The position numbers and the translations under genes were made by a program. A stretch of DNA of 64,000 bases, taken from Devosia sp. GTDB lineage: Bacteria > Pseudomonadota > Alphaproteobacteria > Rhizobiales > Devosiaceae. Positions 8,297 to 17,281 of the stretch are shown piece by piece. Within the stretch, counting starts at the first letter, position 1. Every line of letters begins with the position of its first letter. The notes under the pieces were generated by a model. It was given only the letters and a program-made list of their open reading frames with translations, had not been told where the DNA came from and made no database searches. Location of the stretch: positions 3,397,501-3,461,500 of the forward strand of contig NZ_CP075529.1 of NCBI RefSeq assembly GCF_025809055.1, written 5' to 3'.

Positions 8297-8761
8297 ATGA
8301 CCATGCGCGAAAAGGTGGCCTGGATTGCCGTCGTCACGTCCCTCGTGATCTTCGGCTGGTATTTCTGGAGTGTCTGGACCGATTATGCAGCCGGGCTGCT
8401 GGATGGCGATGACTTGTTCTGGCGGTTCCTCAAATGCCTCGGCCTCGCCATCGCCATCATGCTGCCGGCCGCCCTCATTTCCGCAAAGCTGGGCGGGCAG
8501 GCTTTCGATCCGCCACCCGACGAGCTCGAAACCCGCATCGAGGCCATATCCAATCGCGTCGGGCTGGCCGTGCTCGAAGTGGCACTTGTAGGAGTGGTCC
8601 TGCTCAGCAAGGCCATCACCGATATCGCCCGCACCGATTTTGCCGCGGATCCCGCCGGGGCAACGGCCATCATGCTGATCAACCTCATTCTCTTCGTCAC
8701 CGCCGCGGCCGCCGTGCTGCGCGAGATTCTGGTGATCGTCCAATACCGGCGCTACGCCTGA
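8297..8761 (+). CDS. Small four-helix membrane protein paired with an XRE regulator
   Basis: A 154-residue protein with four predicted membrane segments (around residues 7-25, 37-58, 92-112 and 125-148) and no catalytic motif that I recognise. The ATG at 8297 is chosen because GGAG (8287-8290) lies 6 nt upstream; in-frame ATGs at 8285 and 8303 are alternatives. The stop codon overlaps the start of the helix-turn-helix gene by one base (TGATG), so the two are translationally coupled. Such membrane/small-XRE pairs are widespread; the membrane partner may sense or sequester, but its function is unknown. Confidence 0.7.
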   Translation: MTMREKVAWIAVVTSLVIFGWYFWSVWTDYAAGLLDGDDLFWRFLKCLGLAIAIMLPAALISAKLGGQAFDPPPDELETRIEAISNRVGLAVLEVALVGVVLLSKAITDIARTDFAADPAGATAIMLINLILFVTAAAAVLREILVIVQYRRYA

Positions 8762-8994
8762 TGCCGGCGCCGCCCCCCATCAGCAACACCATCCGCCGCC
8801 TGCGGTTCGACCATGGCGAGATGACCCAGCAGCAACTGGCCGACGCCATCGGCATGACCCGCCAGACCGTCGCTGCCATCGAGCAGAACAAATATTCGCC
8901 CTCCCTCGAAGCCGCCTTTCGCATCGCCGAAGTGTTTGGCGTCGAGATCGGCGAGGTCTTCCAATGGAAGGCCGGAGCACAGCCGGACCGCTAA
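8761..8994 (+). CDS. Small XRE-family transcriptional regulator
   Basis: A 77-residue protein that is nearly all a Cro/CI helix-turn-helix: MTQQQLADAIGMTRQTVAAI (residues 21-40), then the EQNKYSPSLEAAFRIAEVF continuation. It belongs to the compact YozG-like group without an effector domain. The ATG overlaps the stop of the membrane protein gene, so the two form one operon. It probably represses its own operon; no clear operator is visible upstream of 8297. Confidence 0.85.
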   Translation: MPAPPPISNTIRRLRFDHGEMTQQQLADAIGMTRQTVAAIEQNKYSPSLEAAFRIAEVFGVEIGEVFQWKAGAQPDR

Positions 8995-9015
8995 AGGTCA
9001 TTTGGAGCAAGAACG

Positions 9016-9987
9016 ATGAAAGCCTGGATTGCTCGCCACTATGGCGGCCCTGAAGTGCTGCGCCTCGAAGAGGTGCCCACGCCATCGCCAAAACAAGGCG
9101 AGGTTCTGATCCGCGTCCATGCCACCACGGTCAATTCCGGTGACGTGCGGGTGCGCGGCCTGGATATGCCGCCCGGCATGACCCTTATGGGACGGCTGGC
9201 CCTGGGCTGGAACGGCCCGCGCCAGCCCGTTCTGGGCACCGAACTGGCCGGGGTCGTCGAGGCGGTAGGGCAGGATGTGACCCGTTATCGGTCCGGCGAT
9301 TGCGTCATCGCCTTTTTTGGCGGCGCCATGGGGGCCCATGCCGAATACGCCACGATCCCTGAAATCGGCCGCATCGCGCTCATGCCCGGCCGGCTCGATT
9401 TCACTTCCGCTGCCGGCCTCTGTTTCGGCGGCACCACCGCGCTGCATTACCTGCGCCAGGCAGGTCTGCAACCGGGCCAGTCCATCCTGGTGCTGGGCGG
9501 CTCGGGCGCCGTTGGTCTGTCACTGGTGCAATTGGCGCGCCATCAGGGTGCCGATGTCACGGCCACCACCAGCGCACCCAATCGCGATCTGCTCACCCGC
9601 TTTGGTTCCCATCAGGTCATCGATTACACGGCCACCAATCCGCTTGCCGGTCCCGCGCGCTACGACATCGTCGCCGATTGCGTCGCCGCCACCGATTTTG
9701 CCCGGGCCCAGAAAGCGCTCAAGCCCGGCGGGCGCTATCTCGCCATTGCCGGCGGCATTCGGGAAATGCTGGGGAGCCTGCGCAAGGGTGCCGATGGCAC
9801 GCGCATGATTGCCGGTCCGGCTGCCGAGCGGGCCGAGGACATTGTCGAACTGGCCCGGCTGGCCGAGGCCGGAACCTATGTCAGCCATGTCGACAGGGTC
9901 TTTTCCTTTTCCGACCTGCCGGCGGCCCACGCCTATGTGGATACCGGCCGCAAGCGCGGCAGCGTTGTGGTGACCGTCGCTGATTGA
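9016..9987 (+). CDS. NAD(P)-dependent MDR-family oxidoreductase (quinone oxidoreductase-like)
   Basis: A 323-residue medium-chain dehydrogenase/reductase: GroES-like N-terminal domain (about 1-125), then a Rossmann domain with the nucleotide loop VLGGSGAVGLSLVQL near residue 160. The structural-zinc cysteines and a zinc-site histidine/cysteine set are absent, which fits the zinc-free zeta-crystallin/quinone oxidoreductase branch. The substrate is unknown. It follows the XRE gene by 21 bp and may be read through from it. Confidence 0.85.
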   Translation: MKAWIARHYGGPEVLRLEEVPTPSPKQGEVLIRVHATTVNSGDVRVRGLDMPPGMTLMGRLALGWNGPRQPVLGTELAGVVEAVGQDVTRYRSGDCVIAFFGGAMGAHAEYATIPEIGRIALMPGRLDFTSAAGLCFGGTTALHYLRQAGLQPGQSILVLGGSGAVGLSLVQLARHQGADVTATTSAPNRDLLTRFGSHQVIDYTATNPLAGPARYDIVADCVAATDFARAQKALKPGGRYLAIAGGIREMLGSLRKGADGTRMIAGPAAERAEDIVELARLAEAGTYVSHVDRVFSFSDLPAAHAYVDTGRKRGSVVVTVAD

Positions 9988-9996
9988 GATGAGGTG

Positions 9997-10041
9997 TTGA
10001 CAACCACTTGGTTATGGAATACCCATTGGGTATATAACCAA
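9997..10041. promoter_or_regulatory. Promoter with nested inverted repeats upstream of the hydrolase gene
   Basis: A consensus -35 TTGACA is at 9997-10002. It is followed by an outer inverted repeat TTGGTTAT (10008-10015)/ATAACCAA (10034-10041) that encloses a perfect 15-bp palindrome ATACCCATTGGGTAT (10019-10033). The palindrome falls where the -10 element should be, so a repressor bound there would block transcription. No candidate repressor gene is adjacent. Confidence 0.65.
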
Positions 10042-10055
10042 ATGGAGATACACAA

Positions 10056-10934
10056 ATGTTGCGCCGAACCTTTGTTGCCCTTGCTGCCACCGCCACTTTG
10101 GCTTCGAGCCTCATCTCACCCCTCGCACAGGAGAACACCACCATGACCAACGCCCCCAAAACCGGATTCGCCCCCGTCAACGGCCTCGATCTCTACTATG
10201 AAATCCATGGCTCCGGCGAACCGCTGCTGGTCCTGCATGGCGGCATTGGTGCCACCGAACAGTTCGGTCCCAACATTGCCCTCTGGGCCCAGGACCGGCA
10301 GGTCATCGTCGCACACATGCAGGGCCATGGGTTCACCCGCGATATCGATCGGGCCTATGGCTACGAGCAATTTGCCGACGATGTTGCGGGCCTGCTCGAT
10401 CATCTCAAGCTGCCCGCCGCCGATATTCTGGGCTATTCCATGGGCGCGGGCGTCGCCACGCGCCTGGCCATCCAGCATCCAGAAAAGGTCACCCGCCTGG
10501 TATTGGTCAGCGGCAACATGGACAATGCCGGCCAATATCCCGAAGTGCGCGGCACCTTCCCGGCCATGGTCGACAATGCCGCCCAGATCGGCGCCGGCAT
10601 GGCCGCCTCGCCCCTCGCCTCATTCTATCCCGACATCGATTGGGAAACCGCCTTCCGCAAGATGGGCGAACTGCAGAGTCAGCACCACGACTGGAGCGCC
10701 GATTTTGCCGGTATCACCGTCCCGACCCTGCTGCTGTTTGCCGATGCCGATTGCGTCACGGCCGAGCAGATCGTCGCCATGTACCGTGCCCTGGGCGGGT
10801 TCGCGCGCGATGCCGGCCTCGACGGGTCGCTGCGCCCGCTGGCACAACTGGCCGTGGTGCCCGGTCGCACCCACTACAATATTCTTGAAACCACCCAGGC
10901 TGGCGAAGTCGCCGCCCGCTTCCTGGCCCAATAG
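10056..10934 (+). CDS. Alpha/beta hydrolase with N-terminal signal-like segment
   Basis: A 292-residue alpha/beta hydrolase with nucleophile Ser128 (GYSMG), an acid residue in FADAD (Asp230 or 232) and His273 (GRTHYN), plus an oxyanion HGG motif (61-63). Residues 1-24 are hydrophobic and signal-peptide-like, which suggests export. There are two possible starts: ATG 10056 (GGAG at 10044-10047) and ATG 10143 (AGGAG at 10129-10133); the second would give a cytosolic protein without the signal. The upstream nested palindrome suggests tight, probably inducible control. The substrate is unknown. Confidence 0.8.
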   Translation: MLRRTFVALAATATLASSLISPLAQENTTMTNAPKTGFAPVNGLDLYYEIHGSGEPLLVLHGGIGATEQFGPNIALWAQDRQVIVAHMQGHGFTRDIDRAYGYEQFADDVAGLLDHLKLPAADILGYSMGAGVATRLAIQHPEKVTRLVLVSGNMDNAGQYPEVRGTFPAMVDNAAQIGAGMAASPLASFYPDIDWETAFRKMGELQSQHHDWSADFAGITVPTLLLFADADCVTAEQIVAMYRALGGFARDAGLDGSLRPLAQLAVVPGRTHYNILETTQAGEVAARFLAQ

Positions 10935-10952
10935 GGGCCAAACCGCGCGAGG

Positions 10953-11879
10953 TCAGTCCGGATTGCTGTCGATCACCGGGATGCGGTTCTGGATATAGTC
11001 CTCGACCTTGGTGTGAAGGATGCGCTTGAAGCGCTCCTTCTCCACCTCGGCATGTTTGATGATCTCCCGCACCCGCCAGAACTCCATGGCGCCAAACTGG
11101 GAGACGCGCGGCCGGATGTAGATGTCCGGCGGATAGGCCGCCATCATATGCGCCGTCAGCGAGTGCATCATGATCTGGGCCGAGCCGAACCAGATGTCGA
11201 TGGCCTTGTGGTCGGTCTTGGTCAGGTTCGCCGAAGGATCGCCCGCCACATCGATGCCGATGAGGAAATCGGTATCGATATCGGCCTGGTCGAGCGGCAG
11301 CGGATTGACCACGCCCCCATCCACCAGGATGTGGTTTTCATAGACGACCGGGCGGAAGAAGCTGGGAATGGCCAGCGACCCGGCAATGGCCGGTTTCAGC
11401 AACCCGGCATTGAACACCACCTGGTGCCAGCTCTGGAAATCGGTGGCCACCACATAGAGCGGCACCTTGAGGTCGCGGAATTCGCGTGGAAAGTGCGGCG
11501 GCGTGAACGCATCCACGATGCTCATGGCGTCGAGCTGCACGGAAATGCCGTTCTTGAGCAGGCCGCCGATGCCGCGCACCTGCGTGGCCCAGAGCTTTCC
11601 CGCGATCGTGCGCAATGTGCCCAGCACTTCGAACGAATGCGCCCGCAATTCCTTGCCGCTCATGCCCGATGCCCAGCCGGCGCCGATCAGCGCGCCGATC
11701 GAGGTGCCCGAGATCACCGAGGGTTTGAGCCCCAGCTCATCCATGGCCTCGATATAGGGAATATGCGTCAGCCCGCGCGCCGAGCCGCCGCCCAGCGCCA
11801 CCCCGATCCGTGGTCCCCCTCCGAAATCCATGCCTGCGCGCTCCCCATGTCTGGCACGCAGCCGCTCCACCAGCGCCAT
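10953..11879 (-). CDS. Patatin-like phospholipase
   Basis: A 308-residue patatin (RssA/YjjU-type) lipid acyl hydrolase with the oxyanion loop GGGSARG (about 30-36), nucleophile Ser60 in GTSIG and catalytic Asp187 in DGG. It would hydrolyse phospholipid acyl esters. I chose the ATG at 11879; the frame remains open upstream into the end of purD, and no in-frame ATG, GTG or TTG lies between purD's stop and 11879. No strong ribosome site is visible, so the start is uncertain. It lies 97 bp downstream of purD on the same strand. Confidence 0.85.
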   Translation of the reverse strand: MALVERLRARHGERAGMDFGGGPRIGVALGGGSARGLTHIPYIEAMDELGLKPSVISGTSIGALIGAGWASGMSGKELRAHSFEVLGTLRTIAGKLWATQVRGIGGLLKNGISVQLDAMSIVDAFTPPHFPREFRDLKVPLYVVATDFQSWHQVVFNAGLLKPAIAGSLAIPSFFRPVVYENHILVDGGVVNPLPLDQADIDTDFLIGIDVAGDPSANLTKTDHKAIDIWFGSAQIMMHSLTAHMMAAYPPDIYIRPRVSQFGAMEFWRVREIIKHAEVEKERFKRILHTKVEDYIQNRIPVIDSNPD

Positions 11880-11976
11880 GCCGCGCCGTTGCAATGGCGT
11901 TGGCTGGCGTTGCGGCGGGGCCGCAGCCGAGACGGTTTCGAGAGATGAGGCTAGCGCGCCAAGATTGAGAAAGGGT

Positions 11977-13251
11977 TCAATCCTGCTCGCGGGCGATTTC
12001 GCGCCAGCCGATGTCGCTGCGGGCAAATCCGTCCGGCCAGTCAATCTGGTCCACGCCTGTGTAAGCACGCTCCTGTGCCTCTTTGACCGATGCCCCGAGC
12101 GCGGTGATGTTCAGCACCCGCCCGCCATTGGCCAGTAAACGCTCCCCATCCCGCTTCGTTCCGGCGTGAAACACGGTCAGCGTGTCGTCGTCGAGCCCGT
12201 CGGCGCCCTTGATTTCGCTACCCTTGCCGTAGTCGCCGGGATAGCCCTTGGTCGCCATGATGACGGTCAGCGCAAACGCGTCCTTCCAGGCGACGTCATG
12301 GCCCTTGAGCGTGCCCGTGGCCACCGCGTGCAGCAGGGGAACCACGTCGCTCTCCATGCGCATCATCATCACCTGGCATTCCGGGTCGCCGAACCGGGCA
12401 TTGTATTCGACCAGCTTGGGTCCATCTTCGGTCAGCATCAGCCCGGCATAGAGCACGCCGGCATAGGGGGTGCCGCGCTGCGCCATGCCGCGCACCGTGG
12501 GTTCGATGATTTCGGCCATGGCGCGGTCATAGAGGTCCCGGCTCAGCACCGGCGCGGGCGAATAGGCGCCCATGCCGCCGGTATTGGGCCCGAGATCGGC
12601 ATCGAAGGCGCGCTTGTGGTCCTGCGCCGTGGTCAGCGGCAGGATGGTTTCGCCGTCGCTCAGCACGAACAGGCTCACCTCTTCGCCTTCCATGAATTCC
12701 TCGATCACCACCGAAGCTCCCGAGGCGCCGAACAGGCCCGAGAAACAATCGATGATTGCCTCTTCGGCTTCCTCGATGCTCATCGCCACGGTCACGCCCT
12801 TGCCGGCGGCAAGGCCATCTGCCTTCACCACGATCGGGGCCGGCTGGGTGTAGAGATAGGCAAGCGCGGCGTCTTCGCTTTCAAAGCGGGCATAACCGGC
12901 GGTGGGAATGTCGAACTGGTCGCACAGCGCCTTGGTAAAGCTCTTGCTGCCCTCGAGCTGCCCCGCGGCCTTGGACGGACAGAAGCAGGTAATACCCGCC
13001 GCCCGCACATCGTCGCCGAGCCCGGCGACCACCTGGGCATCGGGCCCGACCACCACGAAGTCCACGTCATGCTCGCGGGCCGCGGCGATCACGGCCGCGT
13101 GGTCGGTGATATCGACCGCCACATTGGTCGCAACCTTCTCGCTGCCGCCATTCCCCGGCGCCACGAACAGCGCCTCGACCAGCGGAGACTGCGCGATCTT
13201 CCAGGCCAGAGCATGTTCCCGCCCACCCGATCCGATCACCATCACCCGCAT
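11977..13251 (-). CDS. purD: Phosphoribosylamine-glycine ligase (GAR synthetase)
   Basis: A 424-residue PurD, which joins glycine to phosphoribosylamine with ATP in step 2 of purine synthesis. The start MRVMVIGSGGREHALAWK at 13251 matches the family N-terminus; an open extension upstream has no similarity. The ATP-grasp domain follows from about residue 100 (VVKADGLAAGKGV), then FGDPECQ. Length is normal. It is divergent from the DUF3828-like gene. Confidence 0.96.
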   Translation of the reverse strand: MRVMVIGSGGREHALAWKIAQSPLVEALFVAPGNGGSEKVATNVAVDITDHAAVIAAAREHDVDFVVVGPDAQVVAGLGDDVRAAGITCFCPSKAAGQLEGSKSFTKALCDQFDIPTAGYARFESEDAALAYLYTQPAPIVVKADGLAAGKGVTVAMSIEEAEEAIIDCFSGLFGASGASVVIEEFMEGEEVSLFVLSDGETILPLTTAQDHKRAFDADLGPNTGGMGAYSPAPVLSRDLYDRAMAEIIEPTVRGMAQRGTPYAGVLYAGLMLTEDGPKLVEYNARFGDPECQVMMMRMESDVVPLLHAVATGTLKGHDVAWKDAFALTVIMATKGYPGDYGKGSEIKGADGLDDDTLTVFHAGTKRDGERLLANGGRVLNITALGASVKEAQERAYTGVDQIDWPDGFARSDIGWREIAREQD

Positions 13252-13376
13252 GTCACGCCTCCGTGTCTGTTGGTCGGGTGATGCACGAGACCGGCCGGGG
13301 AGGCAAGCGCTTCGCCCCATTTTTGGCGGCTTTGTTGCGCTTAAGCTCGCCCGGCGACCTCAGGAGACACGCGCAG

Positions 13377-13850
13377 ATGGATTGGACGCTTTTCGGCTTG
13401 ATCCCGATGATCTTTGGCGGGGCGCCGCCGGATTCCCCGCGGGCCGTGCTCGACGCCATCTATGAACCGCTGCAAAGTGGTGAGGCGATCAACCTCGAGG
13501 AGCACTATACCGACAGGCTTCAGGATCTGGTCGCGACCAATCTGCAGATGAATGTCGTCGACCAGAGCGGCAATCGCATCGATCCCGAGGCGGCCGACAT
13601 TGTCGAGTTCAATCCCTTCCTCAATGGCACCGGCACCGCCGTGCAGAATCTCGGCGTCAGCGAGCCGGTGATCCAGGGCGACACGGCCGTGGCCCTGGTC
13701 AGCTTCGAGGCCGAGGGCCAGCCCACCATTCTCACCATTTCCATGCAGCGCCAGGGCGAGTGGAAAATCGACGATGTCGCCTCGGTCGGCAGCGGCGAAA
13801 AATGGCTCTATTCCTGGCTCTTGCAGTTCGACCCCTATAACCAGCAATAA
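13377..13850 (+). CDS. DUF3828-like hypothetical protein
   Basis: 157 residues from ATG 13377 (CAGGAG at 13361-13366). A short hydrophobic N-terminus (LFGLIPMIFGG) is followed by a soluble domain with the pattern AIYEPLQSG...FNPFLNGTG...QGEWKIDDV that resembles DUF3828, a periplasmic domain of unknown function. The family assignment is tentative. It is convergent with gshA, 11 bp away. An upstream extension of the frame to 13263 is open but has no signal or ribosome site. Confidence 0.65.
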   Translation: MDWTLFGLIPMIFGGAPPDSPRAVLDAIYEPLQSGEAINLEEHYTDRLQDLVATNLQMNVVDQSGNRIDPEAADIVEFNPFLNGTGTAVQNLGVSEPVIQGDTAVALVSFEAEGQPTILTISMQRQGEWKIDDVASVGSGEKWLYSWLLQFDPYNQQ

Positions 13851-13861
13851 GCGGCGCCGCC

Positions 13862-15232
13862 CTAAATCTCCGCCGCGCGGAAGATCGGCGTCACATCACC
13901 ATTCCATTCGCCGTGGAACTTTTCGAGCCAGCGTTCCGCCGGCGACTTGCCGGTGCGGATGGTCTGCTCCAGCGGGGCGAGGTAGATGGTTTCGTCCTGC
14001 CCCTTGGCATTGAGCCGGTTGCGGCGCACCAGGCCTGCCTCGGCAATGCCGACGGCCTGTGCCGCGATATCGAAGATAGAGGAGCGGTCGAACGGTGTCG
14101 CCAGGCCCAGTCGCGGCACTTCGCGGCGCAGTTCCTCGCGTTCTTCGGCAGTCCAGTCCTTCACCAGTTCCCAGGCCGCCTCGAGCGAAATGTCGTCATA
14201 GAGCAGGCCGGTCCAGAAGGCGGACAGGGCCACCACATGATCGCGGTCGCCCATGTCGGCGCCACGCATTTCCAGGAACTGCTTGAGCCGCACTTCCGGG
14301 AACAGGGTCGAGAGGTGATCCTCCCAATCCTTGACCGTCGGCTTCTCGCCCGGCAGTTGCGGCAGCTTGCCCTCAAGGAAGGCGCGAAAGCTCTCGCCCG
14401 CGACGTTGATATATTGCTTGTCGCGGATGACGAAATACATCGGCACGTCAAGCGCATGATCGGCATAGCGCTCGAAGCCGAACCCGTCTTCGAACACGAA
14501 AGGCAACATGCCGGTGCGGGCGTCGTCGGTATTGCGCCAGATTTCGCTGCGGAAACTCAGATAGCCGGTGTCCCGGCCATTGGCGAAGGGCGAATTGGCA
14601 AATAGCGCCGTGGCCACCGGCTGCAGGGCCAGCGACACGCGCAGCTTCTTGACCATGTCGGCTTCGTCGGCAAAGTCGAGATTGGTCTGCACCGTGGCAG
14701 AGCGGTACATCATCGATGTGCCCAGCGTGCCGGTCTCGGCCATATAGGCGGTCATGATCTTGTAGCGCGATTTGGGCATGGCCCGGATTTCGTCCACCGC
14801 CCAGAGCGGGGTCACGCCCAGCCCGAGGAAGTGAATATCGAGCGGCGCGGCAACCTTCTTGGCGACGCGCAGGTGTTCGTCCAGTTCTTCGGCGGTTCCA
14901 TGCAGGTCCGCCATGGGCGACCCCGACAATTCGAATTGCCCGCCGGGCTCCAGCGAAATGCCCCCCGCAATTTCGTCATTGCGCAGCCCGATCGGATTGT
15001 CCCCATCATAGAAGGGGTGCCAGCTGGTCTCCTTCTCGATGCCGGCGATCAGCGCGCGAATGCCGTTTTCGCCCTCATAGGCGACCGGCCGCAGCGGGTC
15101 GGTGTGGAACACGTGTTTTTCGTGTTCGGTGCCGATACGCCACTGGTCCGCCGGCTTGCCGCCGCGCTCCATTGCCTCGATCAGGTCCGCCCGCGATTCG
15201 ATGAGGGGCGATGGTGTGTCGGCGCCGGCCAT
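13862..15232 (-). CDS. gshA: Glutamate-cysteine ligase (plant/alphaproteobacterial type)
   Basis: A 456-residue GCS2-type ligase that makes gamma-glutamylcysteine, the first step of glutathione synthesis. WRIGTEHEKHVF (about 31-42) and GGQFELSGSP hold the substrate and Mg-ATP residues of the plant-like class used by alphaproteobacteria. Length is typical. It lies 72 bp downstream of rsmE on the same strand and is probably co-transcribed; this rsmE-gshA pairing is common in the order. Confidence 0.94.
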   Translation of the reverse strand: MAGADTPSPLIESRADLIEAMERGGKPADQWRIGTEHEKHVFHTDPLRPVAYEGENGIRALIAGIEKETSWHPFYDGDNPIGLRNDEIAGGISLEPGGQFELSGSPMADLHGTAEELDEHLRVAKKVAAPLDIHFLGLGVTPLWAVDEIRAMPKSRYKIMTAYMAETGTLGTSMMYRSATVQTNLDFADEADMVKKLRVSLALQPVATALFANSPFANGRDTGYLSFRSEIWRNTDDARTGMLPFVFEDGFGFERYADHALDVPMYFVIRDKQYINVAGESFRAFLEGKLPQLPGEKPTVKDWEDHLSTLFPEVRLKQFLEMRGADMGDRDHVVALSAFWTGLLYDDISLEAAWELVKDWTAEEREELRREVPRLGLATPFDRSSIFDIAAQAVGIAEAGLVRRNRLNAKGQDETIYLAPLEQTIRTGKSPAERWLEKFHGEWNGDVTPIFRAAEI

Positions 15233-15304
15233 AGGGTCCTCTCGGCTGAGGCATAGTCATTGCGGCGGCAAAATAGCGACAGCAAGGCGGAAAGCAATCG
15301 CCTT

Positions 15305-16054
15305 TTATCGCCAATCACCGATGATCGACTGGATGACGGCCAGGGCCGCCACGGCCGCAGTATCGGCTCTGAGGATTCTGGGGCCAAGGCTGATCGGCAC
15401 GACGAAGGGCAGGGCGCGCAGTTTTTCCCGCTCCGTGTCCGAAAAGCCGCCCTCGGGGCCGACCAGCAGCCCGATCCGCGCCCCGCGCAGCGGCTCCAGC
15501 GCCGAAATCGGCGAAGACGAGGCTTCGCCCTCGTCGGCCAGGATCAGTTTCCGGTCGCCATGCGCCGCGTCCCAGTCGCTCAAAAGCCGGTCGAGCGTGA
15601 TCTCCGGCGCAATCTCGGGCACGCTCAGCACCTCGCATTGCTCGGCAGCCTCCATCGCATTGGCCGCAAGGCGCTCTGTCTTCAGCCGATGAACCTGGGT
15701 AAACTGGGTCATCACCGGCTGGATCACGCCCGCGCCCATCTCGACGGCCTTTTGCACGACATAGTCGAGGCGTTCGCTCTTGAGCGGCGCAAAGCCGTAC
15801 CAGAGGTCCGAAGCGGGCGTTTGCGCAGCGATCTGCTCCACCACTTCAAGGTCCACCGACTTTTTCGAATCGCTGGTGAGGCGACACAGCCAGGCGCCGT
15901 CCCGGCCATTGAACAGCACAACCGCGTCCCCCACCGCCTTGCGCAATACGGCCGCAAGATAGAGTGACTGATCCTTGCCCAGGGTCAGCCTGGTGCCGCT
16001 GCCCAGGTCCGGTTCGACGAAAAGGCGCGGAAGCTGGGCGTGGCTGCGAGGCAT
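15305..16054 (-). CDS. rsmE: 16S rRNA m3U1498 methyltransferase
   Basis: A 249-residue SPOUT methyltransferase (RsmE) that methylates N3 of U1498 in 16S rRNA. An N-terminal PUA-like domain is followed by the knotted SAM site LLVGPEGGFSDTERE near residue 200. The start is the ATG at 16054 (MPRSHAQLPRLFVEP); the 25 codons upstream come from a palindromic repeat. Confidence 0.93.
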   Translation of the reverse strand: MPRSHAQLPRLFVEPDLGSGTRLTLGKDQSLYLAAVLRKAVGDAVVLFNGRDGAWLCRLTSDSKKSVDLEVVEQIAAQTPASDLWYGFAPLKSERLDYVVQKAVEMGAGVIQPVMTQFTQVHRLKTERLAANAMEAAEQCEVLSVPEIAPEITLDRLLSDWDAAHGDRKLILADEGEASSSPISALEPLRGARIGLLVGPEGGFSDTEREKLRALPFVVPISLGPRILRADTAAVAALAVIQSIIGDWR

Positions 16055-16070
16055 CGAGAGTCCACCGATT

Positions 16071-16118
16071 CCCTTCTCCCCTTGAGGGAGAAGGTGCCCG
16101 AAGGGCGGATGAGGGGCT
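16071..16118. repeat. Palindromic repeat, family B
   Basis: CTTCTCCCCTTGAGGGAGAAG followed by a GTGCCCGAAGGGCGGATGAGGGG tail, same family as 5061 and 53591. It is immediately followed by a family A copy. Confidence 0.7.
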
Positions 16119-16131
16119 TTTCGCCGCAAAG

Positions 16132-16190
16132 AATTCGCTCCCGCGGAGCGAATTTAGGCGAGAAGGCCATGAGAGCTATGCGCGAATGGC
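16132..16190. repeat. Palindromic element, family A, copy 3
   Basis: AATTCGCTCC, 3-nt loop, GGAGCGAATT, then GGCCATGAGAGCTATGCGCG and AATGG. Same layout as the copies at 936, 3375 and 41565. Together with the family B copy it makes up most of the gap between rsmE and ubiA. Confidence 0.8.
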
Positions 16191-16306
16191 TTCGCCAGCA
16201 TAAACGCTGTAAGCGTGGAAAGAACCCCTCACACTGATTTTCTGCCAGAGGCAGAAGGTCTTCTACTTTCCCCGCAAAGGGACATGGCGACACGACGAGG
16301 TACCCT

Positions 16307-17239
16307 ATGACAACCACGCCCCCCACCGGCACCGTCGCCGATGCCCAGAAAGACAATTGGCTCGATCGCTTCGCCCCCGACTGGCTGAAGCCCTATGGCC
16401 GCCTGGCGCGCTGGGATCGGCCCATCGGCTTCTACCTTCTGTTCTGGCCCTGCGCTTGGGGGGTGGGCCTCGCCGCGCTGGCCCAGCCGCAGTTCGGATT
16501 CGGGTTCTGGGCCGTCGCCCTGATGTTCGTCGGCGCCATCCTCATGCGCGGTGCCGGGTGCACCTTTAACGACATCGTTGACCGCGACATCGACATGCAG
16601 GTCGCCCGCACCCGGTCGCGCCCCATTCCGTCGGGGCAGGTCACGGCGCGCGAGGCGCTCTATTTTCTCATCGCCCAGGCGCTTCTGGCCTCTGTCGTGC
16701 TGTTCCAGTTCAACCGCTTCACCGTCTGGGCCGGCGTCGCCTCCCTTGGCCTCGTCGCCATCTACCCCTTCATGAAGCGCGTGACCTGGTGGCCGCAATT
16801 CTTCCTCGGCCTGGCCTTCTCCTGGGGCGCCATCGTCGGCTGGACCAGCCAGACCGGCGGCCTAGGCTGGGCCCCGGTCCTGCTTTATGCCGGCACCATC
16901 CTCTGGGTCATCGGCTACGACACCATCTATGCGCTGCAGGATATCGAGGACGATGCCCTTGTGGGGGTCAAGTCCACCGCACGCCTCTTCGGCGCCAATG
17001 TCCGCCCGGCCGTGGCCGTCCTCTATTCGGGTGCCTTTGTGCTGTGGAACGGTGCTGCGGTGGCTGCTGGCGGCGGATCGGTCTTTGCCGTTCTGTCGCT
17101 CGTCGCGGCGGGGTTGATGGCCTGGCAGCTCTGGACGCTAGACGCCGATGTGCCGAAAAATCCGTATGACCGCTTCTACAACAACCACTATGTCGGCATT
17201 GTGCTCACCCTGGCCTTCCTTGCCGACTGGGTGTGGTAG
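16307..17239 (+). CDS. ubiA: 4-hydroxybenzoate polyprenyltransferase
   Basis: A 310-residue integral membrane prenyltransferase of ubiquinone synthesis that attaches the polyprenyl chain to 4-hydroxybenzoate. Both Mg-pyrophosphate motifs are visible: NDIVDRDID (about 87-95) and the second Asp-rich loop DIEDD (about 213-217), among 8-9 hydrophobic segments. It supplies the quinone for the oxidases encoded further on. A strong terminator follows. Confidence 0.94.
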   Translation: MTTTPPTGTVADAQKDNWLDRFAPDWLKPYGRLARWDRPIGFYLLFWPCAWGVGLAALAQPQFGFGFWAVALMFVGAILMRGAGCTFNDIVDRDIDMQVARTRSRPIPSGQVTAREALYFLIAQALLASVVLFQFNRFTVWAGVASLGLVAIYPFMKRVTWWPQFFLGLAFSWGAIVGWTSQTGGLGWAPVLLYAGTILWVIGYDTIYALQDIEDDALVGVKSTARLFGANVRPAVAVLYSGAFVLWNGAAVAAGGGSVFAVLSLVAAGLMAWQLWTLDADVPKNPYDRFYNNHYVGIVLTLAFLADWVW

Positions 17240-17281
17240 CAAATGCTAGCAATGCGCTAACGTCTGGACCCCCAAACGCGA

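Noticed and set aside
11880..12068. Longer N-terminus of the patatin gene overlapping purD
   Set aside because: Would overlap the conserved 3' end of purD by about 90 bp, and no ATG, GTG or TTG is in frame between the two genes.
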